From Thermodesulfobacteriota bacterium (GTDB lineage Bacteria > Desulfobacterota > DSM-4660 > Desulfatiglandales > Desulfatiglandaceae): a stretch of DNA of 64,000 nucleotides. Below the pieces are notes generated by a model, which saw only the letters and a list, made by a program, of their open reading frames with translations, made no database searches and was not told where the DNA came from. The DNA lies in the NCBI GenBank assembly GCA_028278625.1, contig JANQDY010000006.1:1-64000 (forward strand), read 5' to 3'. A program made the translations under genes and the position numbers. This document shows positions 20,306 to 28,171 of this stretch, piece by piece; positions within the stretch are counted from its first letter, which is position 1, and each line of letters opens with the position of its first letter.

Positions 20306-22624
20306 ATGCGTCAAAAATATAGCAATATCCTCGATAACATCGGCAACACCCCTCTTGTTCCCGTGACCCGGCTTCTGCCCGGATCGAAGGTGGAAATACT
20401 GGCGAAACTGGAAGGATTCAACCCCGGAGGATCCGTTAAGGACCGACCGGCTTTGAGAATGATCGAAGAGGCCGAAAAAGCCGGAGCCCTAAACAAGAAC
20501 AAGACCATTTTGGAGGCGACAAGCGGCAATACGGGTATTGGATTGGCACTGGTAGCGGCTGTTAAAGGGTATAACATTTTATTGACCATGTCCGAAGCCG
20601 TCAGTGAGGAGCGGGTCAAGATTCTCGCGGCCCTGGGGGCTGAAATTGAGTTTACGCCGGCCCATCTCGGAACCGATGGTGCCATTGAACACGTCTACAA
20701 CCTGGCACGGGAAAACCCTGAAAAATTCTGGTTGGCCGATCAGTTCAACAATGAAGCCAACTGGATGGCCCATTTTGAAGGTACGGCCATGGAAATTTGG
20801 GAACAGACGGAAGGTCGTCTCGACGCCATTGTCGCCACCATGGGCACCACCGGCACGTTAATGGGGATCGCGCGACGATTCAAGGAGCTGGACCCATCCG
20901 TTAGGATCATCGGCGTGGAACCGTACCTGGGACACAAAATCCAGGGGCTCAAAAACATGAAAGAATCCTATCAGCCGGGTATTTTCGAGAGAAAGCGGAC
21001 GGATCGGATTATCAATATCGAAGATGACGAGGCATTTGAAATGTCCCGGGAGCTCGCCAAAAAGGAGGGAATTTTCGTGGGCATGAGTTCCGGTGCCGCC
21101 ATGGCGGTAGCGCTCAAAGTGGCGCGTACCATGGAACAGGGGCGTATCGTGGTGATCCTGGCGGATGGCGGCGAACGGTATCTCAGCACCCCGTTATTCA
21201 TGGCCAAAAAGAAATCAGGCCTTCGTCTTTACAACACCATGACCCGCAAAAAGGAGGATTTTGTACCGATTAAGGAGAATCATGTCACCCTGTATTCCTG
21301 TGGGCCCACCCTCTGCCAGGTCATCGATCTGGTGCAATGCCGACGTCTCGTTTTTTCCGATCTGATCAGCCGGTATATGACTTACAAAGGATATGACGTC
21401 ACCCACATTATGAATGTGACGGACCTGGATGACCGCACCATTGAAGGCGCACAGCGCGCCGGCGTTTCCTTGAAAGAATTCACGGACATGTTCTACAATT
21501 CATTTATGAAGGACATGGACAGCTTAAATATCATCAGGGCTGCCCAGTATCCCAGGCCCAGTGAACATGTTAGTGACATGATCGAGCTGACGCAGACCCT
21601 ATTGGAAAAGGGGTATGCTTATGAAAAACTCCGTTCCATCTACTTTGACATTTCCCGTTTCCGGGACTACGGGAATCTTTCGAAAATCGACCTCGACAAG
21701 ATTAAAATTGGCAAAACAGTTGACCTTGATCTTTATGAAAAGGAAAACCCCAAAGACTTTACCCTGCTCAAAAGATCTACCCTCAGTGAACTCAAAAGCG
21801 GTCTTTTTTTCAAAACAAAGTGGGGAAACGTCCGGCCCGGATGGCATCTTGAATGTGCCACCATTGCGCTTAAAACCCTGGGGCCCACCCATGACATTCA
21901 TACCAGCGGGGTTTCCTTGATCTTTCCCCACCATGAAAACGCCATTGCCATCAGTCAGGCAGCCACCGACAAACCCCTGGCCAACTACTGGCTCCATAAC
22001 GAGCCGGTCATGTTTAACGGCCCCAGGGCATCGGAGAATATGAATCTGACATTGAGGGATCTTTTGTCAGAAGGCATTAAGGGGCGGGAAATCCGTTACT
22101 GGCTCCTGAGCCGCCATTATCGCAAACCCATTTTTTTCTCCCATGCAAAGCTCAGAGCGGTTCGAAACACCATCACTCATCTGGATAAGTTTGTTCATAA
22201 ATTGTACTTTGCAAAGGAGGCCTCTCAGGACCCGGATATTGATCAGGCCGTTTATGCCCTGAAACAGGGTTTTGTGGACGCCATGGACGATGATTTCAAT
22301 GTTGCGGCGGGACTGGCCACCCTTTTTCGTTTTACCAGGGATATCAACCGGCGAATGGACCAAAGGGGCCTTTCCCCTTCGGACCGCGAAAAGACGATCT
22401 CGGCTTTGGCCCGCATCAATTCGGTACTTGGGATCATGAACCTGGATCCCCCTGATTCGGACCCGACCGTTACGGAACTCATTCACAAAAGGGAACTGGC
22501 GAGGAAGGAAAAAGACTGGGCCACGGCGGACCGGCTGAGAAAGGAAATTGAAAGCATGGGGATTGAGGTGATCGACACGCCCGATGGGCCTCGCTGGCGA
22601 AGAATCGAAATCATCAGCTTTTAG
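20306..22624 (+). CDS. Cysteine synthase fused to a CysRS-like domain lacking catalytic motifs
   Basis: Fusion of 772 residues. Residues 1-310 are a PLP enzyme of the cysteine synthase/cystathionine beta-synthase family, with Lys45 in GGSVKDR, the TSGNTG loop, GTTGTLMG and SSGAA, all intact; it should make cysteine from O-acetylserine and sulfide. Residues 318-772 are clearly related to cysteinyl-tRNA synthetase: the zinc ligands appear conserved (Cys332 in YSCGPT, Cys in WHLECAT, His and Glu in FPHHENAI). However the HIGH motif is replaced by DLVQ (341-344) and KMSKS by RASEN. Adenylate formation from cysteine would therefore be impaired or different. The frame is open across the junction and both lost motifs, so this is not a frameshift. 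A separate functional cysS is expected elsewhere. The gene precedes a zinc-ribbon protein by 12 bases. Confidence 0.9.
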   Translation: MRQKYSNILDNIGNTPLVPVTRLLPGSKVEILAKLEGFNPGGSVKDRPALRMIEEAEKAGALNKNKTILEATSGNTGIGLALVAAVKGYNILLTMSEAVSEERVKILAALGAEIEFTPAHLGTDGAIEHVYNLARENPEKFWLADQFNNEANWMAHFEGTAMEIWEQTEGRLDAIVATMGTTGTLMGIARRFKELDPSVRIIGVEPYLGHKIQGLKNMKESYQPGIFERKRTDRIINIEDDEAFEMSRELAKKEGIFVGMSSGAAMAVALKVARTMEQGRIVVILADGGERYLSTPLFMAKKKSGLRLYNTMTRKKEDFVPIKENHVTLYSCGPTLCQVIDLVQCRRLVFSDLISRYMTYKGYDVTHIMNVTDLDDRTIEGAQRAGVSLKEFTDMFYNSFMKDMDSLNIIRAAQYPRPSEHVSDMIELTQTLLEKGYAYEKLRSIYFDISRFRDYGNLSKIDLDKIKIGKTVDLDLYEKENPKDFTLLKRSTLSELKSGLFFKTKWGNVRPGWHLECATIALKTLGPTHDIHTSGVSLIFPHHENAIAISQAATDKPLANYWLHNEPVMFNGPRASENMNLTLRDLLSEGIKGREIRYWLLSRHYRKPIFFSHAKLRAVRNTITHLDKFVHKLYFAKEASQDPDIDQAVYALKQGFVDAMDDDFNVAAGLATLFRFTRDINRRMDQRGLSPSDREKTISALARINSVLGIMNLDPPDSDPTVTELIHKRELARKEKDWATADRLRKEIESMGIEVIDTPDGPRWRRIEIISF

Positions 22625-22636
22625 GGGATATGCGCC

Positions 22637-23014
22637 ATGCCCATATATGAATATGAGCCTGTGAATTCCGAAGTCAGCTGCAATGAATGCCGGCACGGTT
22701 TTGAATTCCTACAACAACTAAGTGACCCGCCCCTTACCGAATGCCCCCACTGTGGCGGCAGGGTGCGAAAGATCATCTCCTGGTGCCGAGCGGCAATTGT
22801 GGAACCTTCGGAAGAGCATGCGCGGATCAGTCGAAAAATCAACGCCTATGAAAAAGAAGGCATGTGGAGCCATGCGGCTGAACTGGCGGATACCCATGCG
22901 GAGAAAATCAAAGACAACCAATTGAAAATGAGGGCCATCGATAATTACGAAAAAGCCGGCTACGATGCGAAAACGTTGGAAAAGCACGCCAAAGCCGACA
23001 ATCAGAAAGCATAG
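22637..23014 (+). CDS. FmdB-type zinc-ribbon protein
   Basis: Protein of 125 residues. The first 50 residues form an FmdB-like zinc ribbon starting MPIYEYE, with two CxxC pairs (CNEC and CPHC). The remaining 75 residues are charged and helical and include an EKEGMWSHAAELADTHAEK segment, longer than typical FmdB proteins. FmdB family members are named from a formamidase locus, and their role is generally obscure. It follows the cysteine synthase/CysRS-like gene after 12 bases and is probably co-transcribed. Confidence 0.75.
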   Translation: MPIYEYEPVNSEVSCNECRHGFEFLQQLSDPPLTECPHCGGRVRKIISWCRAAIVEPSEEHARISRKINAYEKEGMWSHAAELADTHAEKIKDNQLKMRAIDNYEKAGYDAKTLEKHAKADNQKA

Positions 23015-23073
23015 AACCAAAAAATCCTTGGGCCGGTTTTCATCGCTTGCTCACAGGTAAGGGAGGTTTTTCC

Positions 23074-23280
23074 ATGAAAATCGAGGAATTGATCGCTGGA
23101 AAAAAGGAAAGTCAGAACATAGAGGTGGGCGGCGCTTCACTTCCCATTGCGGCCCTTAAGAAATTCATGGACGACGGTTACACGGACATGAAACCCTACC
23201 AGATGGAAAAGACCTTTTCCATGTGGGGCAAAAGCTGCACCGGCTGTTTTACTGAAGCGGAGATCAAGAACCGGACCTAA
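23074..23280 (+). CDS. Small protein of unknown function, 68 residues
   Basis: Small soluble protein with no recognised domain. It has a CTGC cysteine pair near the C-terminus. The ATG at 23074 has a GGGAGG ribosome site eight bases upstream, and the gene lies 59 bases after the zinc-ribbon gene on the same strand. Its end overlaps the convergent DUF6178-like gene by 17 bases. Probably real given the ribosome site. Confidence 0.6.
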   Translation: MKIEELIAGKKESQNIEVGGASLPIAALKKFMDDGYTDMKPYQMEKTFSMWGKSCTGCFTEAEIKNRT

Positions 23281-24991
23281 TCAGTACATATTTGCTGTAC
23301 CTGGCATCCATGGCCTCGGTGGGCACATCCGCCATTTCGTCGCTGAAACCGTGCCAGATTCGCGTCAATGCATTCTTCAGCACTTCTCTAGGGCCATGTG
23401 AAGCATCCTTATTGCGTGAAACAAACGGTTCCAAGAACTGTTCTTCAAAACCGAACATACGGTAAGGGGGCGCCGTATCCCCTGCCCGCACCCGCTCCAG
23501 AAACGTCTTCATTTCCCCGGGGGTGAGGGGCGCAAATCCCGGTTTCAGTTCCAACAACCCACGTGCCCAAAAAGTCAGTAACAGATGATGGACCGTCAAT
23601 GGAAAAGGGTCCGATTCCGGCATGGGATCAAGGGCATGCTCTTTGGTCAAGACAGCCATCAAGCGATCGAGGACATCCAGAAAACCGAGGATCTTTTCCA
23701 CATGGGATAAATCAGACAGGGATTCAAAATGCCTGAACCCCGTGGGCGATGCTGCATCATAGAACATGGGCCGGTCTTTTAGTAAACCCGTGAGCGTCCC
23801 TTCCCACGCCTCTCCCCAAAAAGAGAATTCGAGACCTGCGTTTTGAAACCAGCTATCCTTCAACCATTGTTCCGCCTTCCATCTGCGTTTTATTGCCAAT
23901 CCAAAGCCCGCACGGAACAGGGAGACAAGCGGATTTAATCGAAGGAGGTTCTCCGCGGTCCTGGTGCCTTCCCCGCTATCCTTTAGGGAGCGCTCTTTCA
24001 GTATCAGATTCAAATAGCCCGCCGCCTGCCGCTGAACTGCCTGTAGGGTCTCCGGATCCAAACGTGAAAGCCCTTCGGTTGCGAGGATCTGATTGCAGAG
24101 ACCGGCGAATTCCAAGCGGATGCGATCCATGAACGCATCATCGGAAAACTGCGACAGTGTTACGAATAACAGATTTCCTTGCTCAATGGTCTGAAGGGGC
24201 CACCGGGGAACCGCTCCAATCTCTTCCAATTGGGAGGGAGGCCAGATGTCGGTCTCCGACGCTCCCCTCCTCAGGTTTTCGGGATCATTGGGCGCGTAGA
24301 CCGCAATGGCTTCCTCACGGGGCAGAAAACCGTGCTCCGCCAGCCGAACGTTTCTCATACGGTACATCTCTTCTTCCAGCTCCGCGGGCAGCAGGCCGGC
24401 CAACCCCGTGAGAAGTGATTGGTACTTCAGGAGGTCTTCTTCGGCCATGGTTCTGAGCAGGCGCTCCAGGAATCCCCGTCGCCCTTCCTCTAACGGACGA
24501 ACGTAGAAAAAGCCGTCAATGCTGAAAAATCCGGGACCCACCTCAAAAATCTCTTCATCTTCCGTCTTCGCCTCCACCATAATGCTTCGATACAGGTAAT
24601 AATGGGCCAGTCCCTGCCCTTCAAAAAAAAGCCATTTGACAAGCCTTTGGGGATCAGTCGCCAGCAGCAGTTCCAGCCAGTGATCCGTTTGATCCAACGC
24701 CAAACGGTCGTCCTCCCAGGATTCCACATCAAGGAGATATTGCCACTGATCCAATGTGGCAAGTCTGAGCAGTTCCATGGATGCATCCTCACCCACCTTT
24801 TTGATCAGAAAAAAGAAATCCTCGCTGGACATGGTGCGGATCAGACGAGGGGTATCGGGATGCTCCAGTACCCGTTCAAGGGTCTTCTCCGGTGACAGGT
24901 TCCGCAATCCATCCAAAAAAAGCGCATCCATGGGGAGCATTCCTTGGGCCTTTTCATTCCCTTGATCCATACCTTGGGGCTGTTTCACCAA
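23264..24991 (-). CDS. DUF6178-like conserved protein
   Basis: Soluble protein of about 575 residues without a signal peptide or catalytic motif that I can name. The overall pattern (LPMDALFLDGLRNLSPEKTLERVLEHPDTPRLIRTM, FLIKKVGEDASMELL, LEFSFWGEAWEG, HLLLTFWARGLLEL) fits the DUF6178 family common in Desulfobacterota; the family name is from memory. The long reading frame starts at 25090, but AAGGAG lies seven bases before a TTG at 24991 (ten before a GTG at 24988), so the gene probably starts there. It is adjacent to a zinc-ribbon protein gene but on the other strand. Function unknown. Confidence 0.65.
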   Translation of the reverse strand: MVKQPQGMDQGNEKAQGMLPMDALFLDGLRNLSPEKTLERVLEHPDTPRLIRTMSSEDFFFLIKKVGEDASMELLRLATLDQWQYLLDVESWEDDRLALDQTDHWLELLLATDPQRLVKWLFFEGQGLAHYYLYRSIMVEAKTEDEEIFEVGPGFFSIDGFFYVRPLEEGRRGFLERLLRTMAEEDLLKYQSLLTGLAGLLPAELEEEMYRMRNVRLAEHGFLPREEAIAVYAPNDPENLRRGASETDIWPPSQLEEIGAVPRWPLQTIEQGNLLFVTLSQFSDDAFMDRIRLEFAGLCNQILATEGLSRLDPETLQAVQRQAAGYLNLILKERSLKDSGEGTRTAENLLRLNPLVSLFRAGFGLAIKRRWKAEQWLKDSWFQNAGLEFSFWGEAWEGTLTGLLKDRPMFYDAASPTGFRHFESLSDLSHVEKILGFLDVLDRLMAVLTKEHALDPMPESDPFPLTVHHLLLTFWARGLLELKPGFAPLTPGEMKTFLERVRAGDTAPPYRMFGFEEQFLEPFVSRNKDASHGPREVLKNALTRIWHGFSDEMADVPTEAMDARYSKYVLIRSGS

Positions 24992-25161
24992 TGCTTCACT
25001 CCTTGCTCTGTAAATGTTGAACTTGACAAACGGGTCGATGGGCGCAAAAATCGGGGCGTTTATTAATACAATTTTATGCCATTTAAGCACAAAAGGCCAT
25101 TGAATCTTTCAGAACCGGCGCCTTTGAGCCCCTCATTTAACGATTCCCCAGGAGATGTTAC

Positions 25162-25965
25162 ATGGGAAAAGCAATCAAAACAGACTATTCTCCCTTGGAT
25201 CGGCCCGAAATTCTCATGACGCTCTTTCACCCGAGGCGGGATTGGGAGGAAGGTGACGCAATGGATCATAAAAGCGATATCCAAATACCCGTCGAGGAGA
25301 GTATTTATGTGGGTGCCCGGGAGCATTTCCACGCAAAGAACGCGCCCACAATCCTGTTTTTCCACGGAAATGGGGAGATCGTTTCGGACTATGACGACCT
25401 GGCACCATTTTACACTGGCAAGGGGATCAATTTTCTGCCGGTGGACTATCGGGGGTATGGCCGTTCAACGGGATCACCCACTGTCAGCAACATGATGGGG
25501 GACGCCCACACCATTTTCGACTTCATAGAAAAACGCCGCAAAAACAGCCACCATACAGGTCCCCTGATCGTCATGGGAAGATCCCTTGGCAGCGCTTCGG
25601 CCCTTGAGCTCGCTTTTCATTATCAGGACCGGATTGAAGGACTGATCATCGAAAGCGGGTTTGCCTTTGCGGAACCGCTGCTCGAGCTTTTGGGCGTCAA
25701 TACCGGGGCCCTGGGGCTACAGGAGAAAAACTGGTTCCACAACACAACCAAGATTAAGGACTTCTTGAAACCCACCCTGGTGATACATGCGGAACATGAT
25801 CACATTATTCCTTTTTTGGATGGACAGACCCTTTTTGATGCCTGCCAGGCCGCCGACAAGCGGCTGCTCAAGATACCCGGCGCCAACCACAACAATATTT
25901 TGGCCTTGGGATTGTCCGAGTACATGGAAGCCGTTGATGAGCTCGCCAGGAATCTCGCCTCCTGA
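25162..25965 (+). CDS. Alpha/beta hydrolase
   Basis: Single-domain alpha/beta hydrolase of 267 residues. The oxyanion HGNG segment (FFHGNGEIVSDY) is at residue 70, the nucleophile elbow is GRSLGS, the likely acid is Asp in HAEHDHIIPF, and the His is in GANHNNIL. No signal peptide, so it should act in the cytoplasm on an ester or similar bond; substrate unknown. AGGAG lies upstream of the ATG. Confidence 0.82.
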   Translation: MGKAIKTDYSPLDRPEILMTLFHPRRDWEEGDAMDHKSDIQIPVEESIYVGAREHFHAKNAPTILFFHGNGEIVSDYDDLAPFYTGKGINFLPVDYRGYGRSTGSPTVSNMMGDAHTIFDFIEKRRKNSHHTGPLIVMGRSLGSASALELAFHYQDRIEGLIIESGFAFAEPLLELLGVNTGALGLQEKNWFHNTTKIKDFLKPTLVIHAEHDHIIPFLDGQTLFDACQAADKRLLKIPGANHNNILALGLSEYMEAVDELARNLAS

Positions 25966-26017
25966 GCGCTTTTGTTGCGGTCATGGCCGGCGGCAACGGG
26001 TACGATATGTTCATTGG

Positions 26018-26040
26018 TGGACGATCAGGGGTCTTGGAGG
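26018..26040 (+). repeat. Imperfect direct repeat, left copy flanking mazEF
   Basis: The sequence TGGACGATCAGGG followed by a TTGGAGG-like tail recurs at 26800-26823, with thirteen identical bases and a similar tail. The two copies bracket the mazEF module. Confidence 0.55.
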
Positions 26041-26088
26041 GAATTGAGGATTGACCCTGAATCGCAGATCTTGTGAAGACAGAAAGTA

Positions 26089-26117
26089 TTGACAGGGATC
26101 TGCAATAATTATACATT
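26089..26117 (+). promoter_or_regulatory. Predicted promoter of mazEF
   Basis: TTGACA at 26089-26094, a 17-base spacer and TACATT at 26112-26117. The leader to the mazE start is about 30 bases. Nearby TATAC repeats could form an operator for autoregulation, which is usual for these modules. Confidence 0.55.
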
Positions 26118-26151
26118 GTTTATACAGTTCATTCTTAAGGAGGTCATTACG

Positions 26152-26403
26152 ATGGAAGCGGTTCTCAGAAAATGGGGAAACAGTCTGGGGCTGAGAATTC
26201 CCGCGGGGCTTCTGGCTGAACTGGGATTGTCTGAGAATGCGACCGTGGATCTCAGGATCCAGGACGGGAATCTCATTGTAGTCCCTGGTCAACGGAAAAG
26301 GAAGTGGAAGTATAGACTCGAAGATCTGTTGGAAGGCGTAAACAGGGATAACATTCACACTGAAACAGATTGGGGAAAGCCTGTCGGAGACGAAATTTGG
26401 TGA
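26152..26403 (+). CDS. mazE: MazE-type antitoxin
   Basis: Antitoxin of 83 residues. The N-terminal AbrB/MazE swapped-hairpin DNA-binding domain is evident in VLRKWGNSLGLRIPAGL, and the acidic flexible tail ends in DWGKPVGDEIW, as in other MazE proteins that wrap around the toxin. AAGGAGGT lies just upstream of the ATG at 26152. The stop overlaps the toxin start by three bases (GTGA). The protein should neutralise the toxin and repress its own promoter. Confidence 0.88.
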   Translation: MEAVLRKWGNSLGLRIPAGLLAELGLSENATVDLRIQDGNLIVVPGQRKRKWKYRLEDLLEGVNRDNIHTETDWGKPVGDEIW

Positions 26404-26744
26404 CCCAAGACATCTTCTATCCTAAACGGGGCGATGTGATAAAGGTGAATTTTGACCCGGTCAAAGGCCACGAACAAGGCGGATATCGTCCTGCCCTCGT
26501 TCTCTCCGCCGATGAATACAACCGAATTGTGGGGCTTGCCATCGTGGCACCGATCACCCTTCACGTAAAGGGCTATCCATTCGAAGTGCAAATTCCCCAA
26601 GGTCACAAGGTCAGCGGCGTTATTCTTGCCGATCATGTGAAATGCATCGCTTGGAAAGAAAGAGGCGTCACCCATTTTGACAAACTTCCTCTACAAGTCC
26701 TGGAGGAGGTTCAGGAAAGGCTCGGTCCGCTACTTTTTCCATAA
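26400..26744 (+). CDS. mazF: MazF/PemK-type endoribonuclease toxin
   Basis: Toxin of 114 residues with the MazF fold: the RGDVIKVNFDPVKGHEQGGYRPALVLS N-terminal segment, then a VAPIT strand and a GYPFEV motif. It is predicted to cut RNA at a short sequence and stop growth when free of MazE. The GTG start at 26400 overlaps the antitoxin stop as GTGA and begins the protein at VTQDIF, which matches the family start; an ATG further upstream lies within mazE. Confidence 0.9.
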   Translation: MTQDIFYPKRGDVIKVNFDPVKGHEQGGYRPALVLSADEYNRIVGLAIVAPITLHVKGYPFEVQIPQGHKVSGVILADHVKCIAWKERGVTHFDKLPLQVLEEVQERLGPLLFP

Positions 26745-26799
26745 CAGCCGTTGGACATTTCAATATATCGCACGCTTTCATACTTCCTATGTTTATTAA

Positions 26800-26823
26800 T
26801 GGACGATCAGGGTTTCTGGAAGG
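26800..26823 (+). repeat. Imperfect direct repeat, right copy flanking mazEF
   Basis: Second copy of the repeat at 26018-26040, sharing TGGACGATCAGGG. It includes the GGAAGG ribosome site of the following lipoprotein gene, so the repeat may mark the original upstream sequence of that gene before mazEF was placed there. Confidence 0.55.
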
Positions 26824-26826
26824 CCA

Positions 26827-27837
26827 ATGATAAGCATGCTGAGAATCCCGGGATTTCTTAAAAGCGCCTTGCTTCTGCTAATGGCTTTCTCCTTTGCCGG
26901 TTGCGCCCATCGGGATGGCACATCCCCAGGAATTTCGACGGCCCTCTATTCGGCGACCAACGAAGATGGCTCCCTTGAGGCCCGCTTTGCCCCTGCCTTT
27001 ATGATCCGTGGTTTTGAGGATCATCAAAACAGAATCGGTACGCCAACTGCCACATACAACACCGACGGCACGGAGCGTATCCATGTGGATACCGGCAAAC
27101 CGGCCGTTTACTGGATGCGCCGGGAGTTTAAAACGTCAAAGGGAAGCTACATAAATCTCATCTATCGCATCCATTTCCCAGAGGTCCCTCTAAGCCTGGT
27201 ACCCTTCTATCTGACCGCCGGCAAAAATGTGGGATTGCTCTTTATCGTCACATTGGACCGGCAAAATCGCCCGCTGCTTTTCACCACTTCCGGCACCTGC
27301 GGATGCTACGCGGTGATCATTCCCACCAATCATCTAAACGAAGATGCCTTTCCGAAAACATGGGACCAGGACAAGTCAATTGATATCTATGGCGAAACCC
27401 TGCCCTCTTTGCTCGATTTCCATGGTGTTGACATCCCGAAACTGGTGGTGCACATAAGACCGGATGTGCATCGGGTGATGGATCTCCAAGTGGTGAACGG
27501 GACATCAAAACCCGGCCCGGATTTTCAAAACACCGTCAAGATGCCGCTTCTGAAAATGGCGGATCTTACGAAAATCCCGGCCGGCATGGGACGGACCACC
27601 AGCTTCTACTATGATAATTGGCCTTACAAGGGGCTGGTGAAAGACTCCTTCAAGCCCTGGGAGAGCCTTTTCATGAGTCTCATCAGCCTCGATTTCTTTG
27701 TGGGCACGGACAAAATCTACGGCAACGGCGAGGTGACCGGCACCCGATTCTATACCAGCTTAAAGCCCTGGAACAGGGAGGCCAGCGATATGTGGCACTT
27801 TGAACGGTTTTTGAGGTTTAACGGGTGGGATCTTTAG
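26827..27837 (+). CDS. Predicted lipoprotein of unknown function
   Basis: Protein of 336 residues with a lipoprotein signal: hydrophobic stretch LLLLMAFSFAGC with the lipobox Cys at about residue 26. The mature part contains a TSGTCGCYAVIIPTNHL segment and a C-terminal FNGWDL. I do not recognise a family; the mix of beta-rich and aromatic segments suggests a soluble periplasmic or surface domain. The terminal 20 bases of the gene and its 3' flank recur at 29586, beyond the next gene. Confidence 0.7.
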   Translation: MISMLRIPGFLKSALLLLMAFSFAGCAHRDGTSPGISTALYSATNEDGSLEARFAPAFMIRGFEDHQNRIGTPTATYNTDGTERIHVDTGKPAVYWMRREFKTSKGSYINLIYRIHFPEVPLSLVPFYLTAGKNVGLLFIVTLDRQNRPLLFTTSGTCGCYAVIIPTNHLNEDAFPKTWDQDKSIDIYGETLPSLLDFHGVDIPKLVVHIRPDVHRVMDLQVVNGTSKPGPDFQNTVKMPLLKMADLTKIPAGMGRTTSFYYDNWPYKGLVKDSFKPWESLFMSLISLDFFVGTDKIYGNGEVTGTRFYTSLKPWNREASDMWHFERFLRFNGWDL

Positions 27838-27846
27838 GAATCTTCC
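27811..27846 (+). repeat. 36-base direct repeat, left copy
   Basis: Covers the last codons, stop and first 3' flanking bases of the lipoprotein gene. It matches 29586-29621 at 32 of 36 positions, in the same orientation, 1775 bases apart. Confidence 0.75.
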
Positions 27847-28171
27847 ATCTCCTCTATTTGGGCGACAACACAGCCCCAAGGACATGCTGATTCACCATAT
27901 CACCGGGGATCACTTTTCATCCGCTATATTTGTTGTTGAACCCCTTGACGAGCCATTTCATCGCAATTGAATTGTACGATAGGGGTATAAACTGTATAAC
28001 CGTGAACAGGCGCGTTCATTTGTGTTTCTTGGAATCTTGGTCACCCAAAGGTAGAATTCAAATGGGAATCTACGGTTCGCCCGAAGCCTTTCCTAAACCC
28101 GAAGGTAGGGTGAAAGACGGAAAGCCGGACAAGAATTTCATAGGTGTTCCCGAGAAAGAATGAGGTCTCAA
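27838..28171. other. Intergenic region before the flavodoxin-domain gene
   Basis: 334 bases with A+T-richer composition than the flanks. It may hold a promoter (TATAAC near 27993 with a weak -35) and a short ORF at 28062-28163. No RNA gene or hairpin terminator was recognised. Confidence 0.4.
28062..28163 (+). CDS. Possible small ORF or remnant, 33 residues
   Basis: Open frame MGIYGSPEAFPKPEG... rich in Pro, Gly and Lys, whose TGA stop lies eight bases before the next gene's start. It could be a leader peptide or the tail of a degraded gene; there is no convincing evidence that it is translated. Confidence 0.25.
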   Translation: MGIYGSPEAFPKPEGRVKDGKPDKNFIGVPEKE

